Position numbers and translations under genes: made by a program
Notes under the pieces: model-generated
Seen by the model: the letters and a program-made list of their open reading frames with translations, nothing else
What the model was told of the DNA's origin: nothing
Databases searched by the model: none
NCBI GenBank assembly: GCA_003132405.1
Contig: PKXQ01000127.1
Coordinates: 1-64,000, forward strand
Direction: 5' to 3'
Source: Acidobacteriaceae bacterium
Lineage (GTDB): Bacteria > Acidobacteriota > Terriglobia > Terriglobales > Acidobacteriaceae
DNA: 64,000 nucleotides
Shown here: piece after piece, positions 26,258 through 35,621 of the stretch
How the letters are laid out: each line of letters opens with the position of its first letter
Position numbering within the stretch: position 1 is the first letter of the stretch

Positions 26258-26755
26258 TCACCTGTCACCCGACAAAGCCTGCACCACCTCATCGAGCGGC
26301 GCCCGATCAAGCTGATTGTCGCCACGATAGATGTACCGCACCCAGCGCTCTCGATCGATCACCAGCGTCGCTGGATGCGCAATATTGATTGCGTCGGTCC
26401 CGAGCGCGTGATGCAGTCCGTACTCGCGAGTCACGATGCGATCCTCATCGAGCAAAAAAACGCTGGCGATCGGGTGCTTCTCAAAGAATCGTCCCGGCTT
26501 CCAAACGCCATCGCGCTTCTCCGCCGCGATAAACGCCAGCTCCGCTCCGGCTGCCCTAGTCTCCGAAATCCGCGACTCAAACTGAGTCATGCGTTTTACG
26601 CAGTTTGGTCACCAGGTCCCGCGCACAAACTCGAGAACCAACTTGCCCTGCGCCAGCAACCCATCGAGAGTGAACGTCCCCTCCCGATTAGCCGCTCCCA
26701 GCGAAAAGTACGGAGCCAGCGACCCAACCTCCAAAGTGTCTGTACGGTTCTTCAC
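26258..26755 (-). CDS. Peroxiredoxin-like selenoprotein (UxxC), read through TGA at 26609-26611
   Basis: The frame from GTG 26755 to the stop at 26258 is open except for one TGA (26609-26611, codon 49). Around it the translation is LVLEFVRGTW-U-PNCVKRMTQF. This is the GGWCPYC motif of PRXL2/AhpC-TSA-like thioredoxin-fold proteins, with TGA exactly where the first redox Cys belongs and the second Cys (C52) kept. The rest fits the family: VGSLAPYFSL at the start, AELAFIAAEK, FLLDEDRIVTREYGLHHALG, and ATLVIDRERWVRYIYRGDNQ at the end. The length of 165 residues is normal. A stem-loop follows the TGA directly. A standard gene caller would start at ATG 26590 and lose the active site. The GTG start lacks a clear ribosome site. 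Confidence 0.8.
26578..26611 (-). promoter_or_regulatory. Candidate bacterial SECIS stem-loop after the TGA codon
   Basis: On the mRNA, one base after the TGA, CAAACTG (26607-26601) can pair over 7 bp with CAGTTTG (26584-26578). A smaller inner stem GCGT-AAA-ACGC can form within it. Bacterial SECIS elements lie immediately 3' of the UGA inside the coding region, as here. They are poorly conserved between species, so the assignment depends on the TGA context. The inner and outer stems partly compete. Confidence 0.5.
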
Positions 26756-26836
26756 GTTGAGTCGACTTTAAGCGAGCGAGAAATCAGGAACAATAACGGA
26801 TGGGGTACGGGATGCCTCGCTTCTCTAAAAAAAACG

Positions 26837-26920
26837 CCTTTGTTCTTGCTTTTGGGTGGCGCAGCGGTTCACCGCCTTTGCACTTGCCTTTGGGTGGCGC
26901 AGCGGTTCACCGCTGCGATA
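26837..26920. repeat. Two tandem copies of a GCAGCGGT-GA-ACCGCTGC repeat
   Basis: Copy one (26837-26874, truncated in the palindrome) and copy two (26875-26920) both read CTTGC(C/T)TTTGGGTGGCGC, then AGCGGTTCACCG. Inverted copies occur at 39464-39504 and 40475-40515. This 333-base gap (26756-27088) holds no gene. It also contains GGCTTCAGCC (26941-26950) and a TTTAGCCCGCTGAGGG string, so it is a cluster of REP-like palindromes. Confidence 0.75.
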
Positions 26921-27088
26921 AAGGGCCTGTTTCAATGACGGCTTCAGCCGCTGAGGGCAACTGCCGCGCGTCGCGTGAGTTTTTCAGCAAACTCTTTAGC
27001 CCGCTGAGGGAATGCATTTTTTAAAACTGACCCACTACTATCCGTCCCGCCGGTTTTCGCGCCGCCGCGCTAAAATCGGTTGACCCTT

Positions 27089-29374
27089 ATGGCCTTTGCC
27101 GCTGGAGATCGAATCGGCGCCTACCAGATCATCGCTCTTCTCGGAACTGGAGGCATGGGCGAGGTCTACAAGGCCCGCGACACCAGGCTGAATCGCATCG
27201 TCGCCCTGAAGACCTTGCCCATCCAGAAACTCGCCGTGGCCGAACGCAAACGCCGTTTCCTGGTTGAAGCACAGGCCGCTTCCCGCCTCAATCATCCCAA
27301 CATCGTCACCATCTACGACATCTCCGAGCAGAAAGGCCTTTGCTTCATCACCATGGAGTACATCGCCGGCGTTACGCTCGAGCAGGCGATAGCTGGCGCC
27401 GGCATACCCCTCGATGATGCTATGAAGTATGCCGCCGAGATCGCGGATGCTCTCATTGCCGCGCATTCGGCCGGCATCGTGCACCGCGATCTCAAGCCGG
27501 CCAACGTCATCATCAGCGAAGAAGGCCGGGTTAAACTGCTCGACTTCGGCTTAGCGAAACTTAGCGCTCCCGCAGCGCCGCCAGACGAGGCCGAGACCGC
27601 GTCCCTGCGCACCATGCCCGGAACCATCATGGGCACTGCCGCCTATATGTCGCCCGAGCAGGCCGAGGGACGAGAAATCGACGCGCGCTCCGACATTTTT
27701 TCCTTCGGCTTGGTTCTCTACGAGATGCTCTCCGGCGAGCGCGCCTTTCAAGGCCGTTCGTGGATCTCCACCCTCGCCGCAATTCTCAACGACGAACCCC
27801 GATCCCTGCGAGATATCAAAACCACGATCCCTCCCTTGCTGGCGCGCCAGGTCGAACGCTGTCTCCGCAAAGATCCGGCCCATCGCTTTCAGTCCATGAT
27901 TGAGGTGAAGCAGGCTCTCGTCGAAGCGCTATCATCCCCAGCGTCTTCATCAGGCGCGGCGGCGGCACGCGATGCCTCGCACGCCACCAACACAACCGCC
28001 GGCAAAGAAGAAGCCGCGTCCATTGCCGTTCTCCCCTTCGCCAACCTGAGCGGCGACAAAGAAAATGAATACTTCAGCGATGGCCTCGCCGAAGAAATCC
28101 TCAACGCCCTCACCAAGGTTCCTGAGTTAAGAGTGATCGCGCGCACCTCCGCCTTCACCTTTCGCGGCCAGGAGCGCGACCTGCGCAGCATTGGCGAAAG
28201 GCTCAAAGTCGGCACCATTCTCGAAGGCAGCGTGCGCCGTGCCGGCAATCGCATTCGCGTCTCAGCCCAGCTCATCAGAATCGCCGATGAATCCCATCTC
28301 TGGTCCGAACGCTACGACCGCGAGATGACCGATATTTTTGCTATCCAGGATGAAATTGCGCAGTCAATCACCACCGCATTAAAAGTTAGGTTCGCCGGCC
28401 CGCAACCCCGCGCCAGGAACGTCGAGGCCTTCCAGAATTATCTGAAGGGACTCTACTGGTATCAGCGTTACAACCCCGAGAGTCTCGCCAAGGCCAAAGA
28501 CTCGTTCGAGCAAGCCCTCACTCACGATCCAGGCTACGCTCCCGCCTACGCTGGATTAGCCGTCTTCTATTACGGCCTCGGCGCGCTCAGCATCAAGCGC
28601 ATGATTGAAATGGCGCCGCTGGCGAAGTCCGCCGCGCAGCAAGCCCTCGCCCTCGATCCCACATTAAGCGAAGCGCACAGCGTGCTCGCCCTGGTCGTCG
28701 GCGCCGTCGAATACGATTGGAAGTCCGCCGAAAAACATTTCCAGGCCGCTCTCGCCGTCGACGCCGTCCCGCCGCTGGTTCGACTCCGCTACGGACTTTA
28801 TTTTCTGACTCCGCAGCGCCGCTTCGAAGAGGCGGTCGCGCAATACCGGCTCGCGCTCGAAACCGATCCCCTCTCCATGATGGCTCACTTCGGCCTCGCC
28901 TCCGTTCTCTATTGCCAGCGCCGATTCGATGACTCGATCGAACAGGCCGCGCGCGCTGTCGAGATTTTTCCCGACTACTGGCTAGCCCACCTCGCCATAG
29001 GTTTAGCGCAGGCGCAAAAAGGCGCGTTGCAGCAGTCGATTGCCAGCCTGGAGAAAGCCGTGCACCTCTCGCCCTCCTTCGCCTTATCGACCGGTTTTCT
29101 GGCAGCCTCCTACGTGCGCTCCGGCAATGCCGCCCACGCAAAAAAGCTAATGGACGAATTCCATGAGCGCAGCTCAAAACAATATGTCTCACCCGCCTGC
29201 TTCGCTCTCTACCACGCCGCGCTGCACGAACCGGACGCAATGTTCGACAATCTCAACGCCGCCTTCGCCGAGCGCGATCCTTACCTTACCCGCATGGACG
29301 CAGAACCCTATTTCGATCCCTTCCGCAACGACCCACGTTATCGCCAATTGATGGAGAAGCTGAATCTCGGCTGA
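27089..29374 (+). CDS. Ser/Thr protein kinase with TolB-like domain and TPR array
   Basis: 761 residues from ATG 27089 (an upstream TTG at 27080 is less likely). The kinase domain (about 8-270) has glycine loop LLGTGGMGEVYKARD, Lys in VALKTL, catalytic loop HRDLKPANVI, DFGLAK and MSPEQAEGREID. A Pro/Ser/Ala-rich linker without a membrane helix leads to a TolB/adenylate-cyclase-associated domain (about 310-450: ASIAVLPFANLSGDKENEYF, SDGLAEEILNALT, VGTILEGSVRRAG). TPRs run to the end. The arrangement is common in Acidobacteria; the soluble chain suggests a cytoplasmic signalling scaffold. A TAAAAT stands 12 bases before the ATG. Confidence 0.95.
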   Translation: MAFAAGDRIGAYQIIALLGTGGMGEVYKARDTRLNRIVALKTLPIQKLAVAERKRRFLVEAQAASRLNHPNIVTIYDISEQKGLCFITMEYIAGVTLEQAIAGAGIPLDDAMKYAAEIADALIAAHSAGIVHRDLKPANVIISEEGRVKLLDFGLAKLSAPAAPPDEAETASLRTMPGTIMGTAAYMSPEQAEGREIDARSDIFSFGLVLYEMLSGERAFQGRSWISTLAAILNDEPRSLRDIKTTIPPLLARQVERCLRKDPAHRFQSMIEVKQALVEALSSPASSSGAAAARDASHATNTTAGKEEAASIAVLPFANLSGDKENEYFSDGLAEEILNALTKVPELRVIARTSAFTFRGQERDLRSIGERLKVGTILEGSVRRAGNRIRVSAQLIRIADESHLWSERYDREMTDIFAIQDEIAQSITTALKVRFAGPQPRARNVEAFQNYLKGLYWYQRYNPESLAKAKDSFEQALTHDPGYAPAYAGLAVFYYGLGALSIKRMIEMAPLAKSAAQQALALDPTLSEAHSVLALVVGAVEYDWKSAEKHFQAALAVDAVPPLVRLRYGLYFLTPQRRFEEAVAQYRLALETDPLSMMAHFGLASVLYCQRRFDDSIEQAARAVEIFPDYWLAHLAIGLAQAQKGALQQSIASLEKAVHLSPSFALSTGFLAASYVRSGNAAHAKKLMDEFHERSSKQYVSPACFALYHAALHEPDAMFDNLNAAFAERDPYLTRMDAEPYFDPFRNDPRYRQLMEKLNLG

Positions 29375-29420
29375 CCTCTACTTCTTCCGCGTCCGATATA
29401 ATTTCGCTTTAACCGTAACC

Positions 29421-30791
<1,371 letters not shown>

Positions 30792-30797
30792 AGACCT

Positions 30798-31514
30798 ATG
30801 CGACCTGCAGGAATTGCGTTAGTCGGATTCGTGGGTTTGGTGCTGGTTTTTGGCGGGGTTGTTTACGTGCAGGTTGCATTGTTGTTTCTGGCTACTCTTC
30901 TTTGCCTTCTTATTGCTCTTGGTTTTGCGTGGCAGGGGCACAGAACTCGGTCGTTCTTGATTTCTACACGCAGCGCGGAATCCGAGCCGTCAGCGAATGA
31001 ACCGGATAGTTTGGTGAACATCGAAGGGCGCTCGTTTTCGGTTCAACATCTCCCTCCCAAACTTGAATTCATAGTGATGTGCCGCCACCTTTACATGGTT
31101 GTGGCACTCGCAGTCATCGGGGGCGGGACAGTTTTGGCATGCGTCGTTGCCACTGAGTCTTTCCTCAGGCCGTCGATCGATCGTCCCCACTATTTCGAGT
31201 TCTACGGCCTCTGTTATCTGATGGCTGTCTTGATGATTCCAGCGGTGGCGTGGCTGAAGGAATGCGCCCTGATGCGGTCAGGCGCAATTACACTAGCGAA
31301 CCTTTCGCTTCACCGTAGCGGCAGTCTTGGAACGTTGTGGATCGGTTATGAGTTTACCGATCCCCAGGGCGGTTTCCACGGAGGATCAGTGATTGATTTC
31401 GGCGGGCGTAATAATGATCAATTAAAAGTGGTTTTCTGCAATCCCAGAAACCCAGAGTTCAACAAACTGAGCTGCGCCTTGCTCTTTCACCGGCTGGAGT
31501 GGGCGAAAGAATGA
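30798..31514 (+). CDS. Hypothetical membrane protein
   Basis: 238 residues, not recognised. Two helices lie at the N-terminus (about 5-45), followed by a soluble segment (to about 95). Two more helices (about 98-122 and 137-157) precede a soluble C-terminal domain with LGTLWIGYEFTDPQGGFHGG, which resembles the extracytoplasmic part of DUF3592-like proteins. It starts 6 bases after the enolase stop and may be co-transcribed with it, although codon use and composition are less GC-biased than in enolase. Confidence 0.75.
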   Translation: MRPAGIALVGFVGLVLVFGGVVYVQVALLFLATLLCLLIALGFAWQGHRTRSFLISTRSAESEPSANEPDSLVNIEGRSFSVQHLPPKLEFIVMCRHLYMVVALAVIGGGTVLACVVATESFLRPSIDRPHYFEFYGLCYLMAVLMIPAVAWLKECALMRSGAITLANLSLHRSGSLGTLWIGYEFTDPQGGFHGGSVIDFGGRNNDQLKVVFCNPRNPEFNKLSCALLFHRLEWAKE

Positions 31515-31553
31515 TGGATTGGGGTCGAGCCACTACACATGTTGTCCCGCAAC

Positions 31554-31581
31554 TTGACTAAGTCCATGACTAAGCTATAAT
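31554..31581 (+). promoter_or_regulatory. Near-consensus sigma-70 promoter, leaderless, with direct-repeat operator
   Basis: TTGACT (31554-31559), 16-base spacer, TATAAT (31576-31581), then six bases and the ATG at 31588, so the transcript should begin at or beside the start codon. Inside the promoter TGACTAAG occurs twice with a 4-base gap (TGACTAAG-TCCA-TGACTAAG), a likely binding site for the antitoxin it drives. Confidence 0.8.
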
Positions 31582-31587
31582 GCCCTT

Positions 31588-31815
31588 ATGGAAGTCAATA
31601 TCCACGAGGCCAAAACCCACCTCTCCCGCCTGCTCGAGCGCGTCGCCATGGGCGAAGAGGTCATCATCGCCAAGGCCGGAACCCCCGTCGCCAAACTGGT
31701 CGCAATCAAGCCGGCAGCTCGACGAATCAAGTTGGGATCCGCCAAAGGCGAATTCGTCGTGCCGGACGACTTCAACGATCCTCTTCCTAAAGAAATTGAA
31801 GATCTTTTCTGGTAA
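31588..31815 (+). CDS. Phd/YefM-family antitoxin
   Basis: 75 residues. MEVNIHEAKTHLSRLLERV and GEEVIIAKAGTPVAKLV are the standard Phd/YefM beginning, a DNA-binding dimer fold. The acidic C-terminal tail (DDFNDPLPKEIEDLFW) is the toxin-binding segment. The stop is directly followed by the ATG of the PIN toxin. It should repress its own leaderless promoter. Confidence 0.93.
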   Translation: MEVNIHEAKTHLSRLLERVAMGEEVIIAKAGTPVAKLVAIKPAARRIKLGSAKGEFVVPDDFNDPLPKEIEDLFW

Positions 31816-32196
31816 ATGAAAGTCCTCCTGGATACTCACGCCTTTCTCTGGGCGATTGGAGATGAGAAGCGGCTCTCGCCGAAAGTGAGCCGCCTGCTGG
31901 CTTCGGCTGAGACGTGGTGGAGCGTAGTAAGTGTCTGGGAAGTCCTCGCGAAAGTCGCGATCGGAAAACTCCTGCTACCGCAGCCAACCGGTGCCTACCT
32001 GACGAGAAAACTCGAAGCAAATGGCGTCCGCGTATTACCCGTGAGCTTAAGCCACGTCTTGCGGATAGAGTCGCTACCCCTGCATCATCGCGATCCCTTC
32101 GACCGCCTGCTTATCGCGCAAAGCATCGAAGAAGGCTGGCCCATCATCACCGCCGATCCCTGGTTCGCGCGCTATCCAGTCGAGATCATCTGGTGA
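31816..32196 (+). CDS. vapC: PIN-domain ribonuclease toxin (VapC type)
   Basis: 126 residues. PIN acidic residues are D6 (LLDTHAFLW), E42 (SVWEVLAK), D93/D96 (HHRDPFDRLL) and D114 (ITADPWF). DPFDRLLIAQ is the typical third motif of the subgroup that pairs with Phd-like antitoxins. It is encoded immediately after the antitoxin with no gap. This second PIN pair in the window uses a different antitoxin family from the first at 8597. Confidence 0.94.
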   Translation: MKVLLDTHAFLWAIGDEKRLSPKVSRLLASAETWWSVVSVWEVLAKVAIGKLLLPQPTGAYLTRKLEANGVRVLPVSLSHVLRIESLPLHHRDPFDRLLIAQSIEEGWPIITADPWFARYPVEIIW

Positions 32197-32245
32197 ACGG
32201 TGTGGCGTTTACTAAAACTGACAACTGAGAACTGACGACTCTCCC

Positions 32246-32749
32246 CTAGAACCCCATCCGATCATCCGCCGAAGGCCCATAAGTCGCAGGCACCGGCGTT
32301 TCATTCAGTCGCAGATACACTCCAAGCTGCGCGCGATGATGCACCAGGTGATTGAGAAACATTTGCCGGTAGGCGAGAAAGCGCGTCCCGCTGAAGATCG
32401 GCTTATCTCCGAAGCTCAGCTTCCAGGGCTCGGTCCACGCGTCATCCTTCGTGTTCTTGAGCGCGGTGCGAGCCTGCGCCGCGCCTTCATCAAAAGTCTT
32501 GACCAGTTGCGCCGGGGATTCAAACGGCACCGACGGCATCTTCGTTTTGCCAAAATCAAGTTCAGGAGTCGTAAGAATAATCGTTCCAAACCCCGCCAAC
32601 TGCGCCACGTGCGGAGCAAGTTTCTTCAGCGGCGTTGATTTGGCGTGCGGCGCAAAATCCGGGTTACCAGTCGGAACGCGCTCCAGCATCGTGCGCGTCT
32701 TCTTGATCTCTTCGTCGAATTCCGTCAGCAGTAGTTCATTGATGGCCAT
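32246..32749 (-). CDS. DinB-family protein
   Basis: 167 residues from ATG 32749 (GAGGACACAT precedes it). It forms a four-helix bundle with metal-ligand His: one in LAPHVAQLAG and a pair in FLNHLVHHRAQLGVYLRL. DinB/YfiT-type proteins are metal-dependent and include bacillithiol transferases; since BshC is encoded at 19013, a thiol-transferase role is possible but not shown. It ends PATYGPSADDRMGF, a tail common in DUF664/DinB proteins of soil bacteria. Convergent with the PIN pair. Confidence 0.9.
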   Translation of the reverse strand: MAINELLLTEFDEEIKKTRTMLERVPTGNPDFAPHAKSTPLKKLAPHVAQLAGFGTIILTTPELDFGKTKMPSVPFESPAQLVKTFDEGAAQARTALKNTKDDAWTEPWKLSFGDKPIFSGTRFLAYRQMFLNHLVHHRAQLGVYLRLNETPVPATYGPSADDRMGF

Positions 32750-32820
32750 ATGTGTCCTCAAGGATGGTTTCTGCAATAGTATAAGATGTGCGATCCGCCG
32801 AACCGACTCAGTGTATCCGC

Positions 32821-32862
32821 CAAAGAGCCAAGAGCTAACAGCCAGGAGCTAAGAGCCGACTT
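32821..32862. repeat. AGAGCCAAGAGCTAACAG-type repeat supplying the gpmI ribosome site
   Basis: Degenerate period of about 8-9 bases (AGAGCCA AGAGCTA ACAGCCA GGAGCTA AGAGCCG) running up to the ATG at 32863. One unit, AGGAGCTAAGAG, is the only ribosome-binding-like sequence before gpmI. Confidence 0.7.
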
Positions 32863-34473
32863 ATGTCCCGTCCCAAACCTCTCGTCCTAATCATTCTCGA
32901 CGGCTGGGGATATCGCGCCGAAACCAAAGCCAACGCTATCGCGCTGGCGCGCAAGCCTGTCTACGATCGATTGCTGCGCGAATATCCCAACACGCTCATC
33001 CACACCAGCGGTCCGTTCGTCGGACTGCCCGAAGGCCAGATGGGCAATAGCGAAGTCGGCCATCTCAATATCGGCGCCGGCCGCATCGTTCACATGGATA
33101 TCACGCGCATCGACCTGATGATTCAGAACGGAGAATTCTTTAAGCATCCCGTGCTCGTCGAAGCGATGAAGAACGCGCGCACCACCGGCCGCAAACTGCA
33201 CTTGTTCGGCTTGGTGTCAGACGGCGGCGTGCACTCGCGGCAGGAGCATCTGTACGCCCTGCTGAAAATGGCCAAACAGCAAGGAGTCGATCGCGTCTTC
33301 GTCCACGCCTTCATGGATGGCCGCGATACTCTCCCCACCAATGGCGCCGGCTATCTCGAACAACTGCAGCAGAAGATGCGCGAGTACAACTCCGGCAAAA
33401 TAGCAACCGTCAGCGGCCGCTACTATGCCATGGATCGCGACCGCCGATGGGAGCGCATCGCCAAAGCCTACAGCGCCATGGTCGACGGCAAAGCCGAGGG
33501 CGGCGCCTATGCCGATCCGGTGCAGGGCATGAAAGAGTCCTACAACAAAGACGTGACCGATGAGTTCGTGGTGCCGTTTGTCTGCACGGATGCGCGAGGC
33601 GAAGAGATAGCGAAAATCAACGGCGACGATTCCTGCATCTGCTTCAACTTTCGTGCCGACCGCGTCCGCGAAATCACACGCGCTCTCTGCCGCAACAGTG
33701 GTCTCAACGAAAAAGGCGGCAGCGATCTGCCAGGCGAAGCCGAACTGGACGCAACCATCTCGCGTGATCGCGTGCCCAAGAACTTGAAATACGTTTGCAT
33801 GACGCGCTACGACAAAAACTTCAACTTGCCGATCGTGATCCCGCCGGAGACGATGACCAACATCCTGGCGAACGTCATGGGCGGCCTCAACATGCGCAAC
33901 CTCCGGGTTGCAGAAACAGAAAAATATGCGCACGTCACCTATTTCTTCAACGGAGGAGTCGAGCAGCCGTTTCCCGGAGAAGATCGCGTGATGATCCAAT
34001 CGCCCAAGGTTGCAACCTACGATTTGAAGCCCGAGATGAGCGCCGCCGGAATCGCCGAGGCCGTAGTGAAAGCCACGAACGAAGGCACCTTTGACGTGAT
34101 CATCGTAAACTTCGCCAACGCCGACATGGTAGGCCACTCAGGAAAAATTGAGCCCACAGTCAAAGCAGTAGAAACAGTTGATGCCTGCCTGGGAGAGATC
34201 GAGAAAGCAGTACGCGCTAAAGGCGGAGCCATGCTCATCACCGCCGATCACGGCAACGCCGAAATGATGATCGACCCCGTAACCGGCGGCCCGCACACCG
34301 CGCATACAACCAATCCGGTCCCGTTCATAGTGATGGCCGAAGATGCAAAACAATATTCGCTAAAGCCCAACGGCTCGCTACGCGATATCTCTCCGACAAT
34401 CCTGGGCATGCTGGGCATCAACGAGCCGAAGGAAATGACGGGGACGGATTTGCGGACGCCGCTAAAATCTTAA
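32863..34473 (+). CDS. gpmI: 2,3-bisphosphoglycerate-independent phosphoglycerate mutase
   Basis: 536 residues. Metal site ILDGWG and nucleophile Ser in [42 protein letters not shown] and [15 protein letters not shown] come from the phosphotransferase insert, and [12 protein letters not shown] and ITADHGNAE carry metal ligands. It interconverts 3- and 2-phosphoglycerate with Mn. Length and all motifs are normal. Confidence 0.97.
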   Translation: MSRPKPLVLIILDGWGYRAETKANAIALARKPVYDRLLREYPNTLIHTSGPFVGLPEGQMGNSEVGHLNIGAGRIVHMDITRIDLMIQNGEFFKHPVLVEAMKNARTTGRKLHLFGLVSDGGVHSRQEHLYALLKMAKQQGVDRVFVHAFMDGRDTLPTNGAGYLEQLQQKMREYNSGKIATVSGRYYAMDRDRRWERIAKAYSAMVDGKAEGGAYADPVQGMKESYNKDVTDEFVVPFVCTDARGEEIAKINGDDSCICFNFRADRVREITRALCRNSGLNEKGGSDLPGEAELDATISRDRVPKNLKYVCMTRYDKNFNLPIVIPPETMTNILANVMGGLNMRNLRVAETEKYAHVTYFFNGGVEQPFPGEDRVMIQSPKVATYDLKPEMSAAGIAEAVVKATNEGTFDVIIVNFANADMVGHSGKIEPTVKAVETVDACLGEIEKAVRAKGGAMLITADHGNAEMMIDPVTGGPHTAHTTNPVPFIVMAEDAKQYSLKPNGSLRDISPTILGMLGINEPKEMTGTDLRTPLKS

Positions 34474-34474
34474 C

Positions 34475-34560
34475 CGCCGAGACGCTGAGAACGCCGAGAG
34501 AGATTATTAATCACCCGATGACCCGATCGTCCAATGGCCCGATCACTAATGGCCCGGCGC
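34475..34560. repeat. Mixed GCCGAGACGCTGAGA / CCCGATGACCCGATC repeats
   Basis: The first part (34475-34505) is a period-10 GCCGAGA-GCTGAGAA-GCCGAGA string. The second (34513-34560) is built of CCCGATCA/CCCGATGA/GGCCCGATCA units and contains the start codon of the next gene at 34518. The same CCCGAT(C/G)A unit recurs at 45087-45250, 57739-57836 and 62215. Confidence 0.75.
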
Positions 34561-35543
34561 ATAAGCTTCTTATTTTCGTAAATCATCCGTTCGATCAATG
34601 GAACGCTCCCGATTGGTTCCTAAAGAAACTGGAGCAGGAGTTTCCGAAGGTCACCGTAGTCAACCTTCCAGACTACAAGCGCGTGGACGAAGAGATCGTC
34701 GACGCCGAGATCGCCATCGCATGGTCGATCCGCCCCGAGCAGATTGCCGCCGCAAAGAAACTGCACTGGATTCACTCGCCGGCGGCTGCGGTTCATCAGT
34801 TGATGTTTCCGGAACTGATTAACAGCGACATCGTTCTCACCAACGCGCGCGAGGTGCATGGGCCGGTGGTAGGAGAACACGTTATCGCGTTGATATTTGC
34901 CCTGGCCAAGAAAATTCCAGGTTCGGTCCACCTACAGGAGAAGCACATTTGGGGGCAGCAGATCTTGTGGGATGAAGTGCCGCGCGTGCGTGAAGTCGCG
35001 GGCGCAACCCTCGGGCTCATCGGGCTAGGCAGCATAGGTCGCGCGGTTACGACGAGCGTAAAGGCTCTCGGCCTGAAGGTGATTGCGGTGCGCGAGCACC
35101 CAGAGAAGGGAAGTGAGGGCGCTGACGCGATCTACAGCCCCAGCCAAATCGACGAAATCTTTCGGCAAGCCGACTACATCGTGCTGGCCGCGCCGGTCAC
35201 CGACAGCACCAAGGCGATCGCCAATGCCCAACGATTGGCACTTATGAAGCCGGGTGCCTGCCTGATCAACGTCGGACGCGGCCCGCTCGTCGATGAAGCC
35301 GCCCTGACCGCTGCATTGCGGGAAAAGAAAATTGGCGGGGCGGCGCTCGACGTGTTTTCTAAAGAGCCGCTACCCGCCGACTCGCCGCTGTGGGACGTCC
35401 CTAACCTCTTGATTACTCCGCATACGGCTGCTTTGACCGATAAGTTGTGGCAGCGGCACTACGCTCTCTTTTCGGAAAATCTACGGCGCCACTTGGAGGG
35501 GGTTCCGCTGCTGGCGGTCGTCGATAAGGTTAGAGGTTATTAG
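34518..35543 (+). CDS. D-2-hydroxyacid dehydrogenase
   Basis: 341 residues. The N-terminal catalytic lobe has LHWIHSPAAAVHQLM and ITNAREVHGPVVGEHVIALI. The NAD-binding domain has LGLIGLGSIGRAVTTSVKAL, then NVGRGPLVDEAALTAAL and ALDVFSKEPLPADSPLW, and ends NLLITPHTAALTDKLW with the catalytic His. Arg and Glu of the triad are in VGRGP and FSKEP. The substrate (glyoxylate, pyruvate, phosphoglycerate) cannot be decided. The first 14 residues (MTRSSNGPITNGPA) are encoded by the CCCGATCA repeat and are probably not part of the fold; no later ATG lies before the domain. Confidence 0.92.
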   Translation: MTRSSNGPITNGPAHKLLIFVNHPFDQWNAPDWFLKKLEQEFPKVTVVNLPDYKRVDEEIVDAEIAIAWSIRPEQIAAAKKLHWIHSPAAAVHQLMFPELINSDIVLTNAREVHGPVVGEHVIALIFALAKKIPGSVHLQEKHIWGQQILWDEVPRVREVAGATLGLIGLGSIGRAVTTSVKALGLKVIAVREHPEKGSEGADAIYSPSQIDEIFRQADYIVLAAPVTDSTKAIANAQRLALMKPGACLINVGRGPLVDEAALTAALREKKIGGAALDVFSKEPLPADSPLWDVPNLLITPHTAALTDKLWQRHYALFSENLRRHLEGVPLLAVVDKVRGY

Positions 35544-35621
35544 TCTTTTTCTGCAACATGACAAAGTGTTCCCAATAAATGTGCGTACCATTATGTACTA
35601 ATAAAGTAATGTACATCGGTT

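Noticed and set aside
33217..34137. 306-codon minus-strand frame opposite gpmI
   Set aside because: Antisense to a complete, motif-rich enzyme gene; composition typical of a shadow frame.
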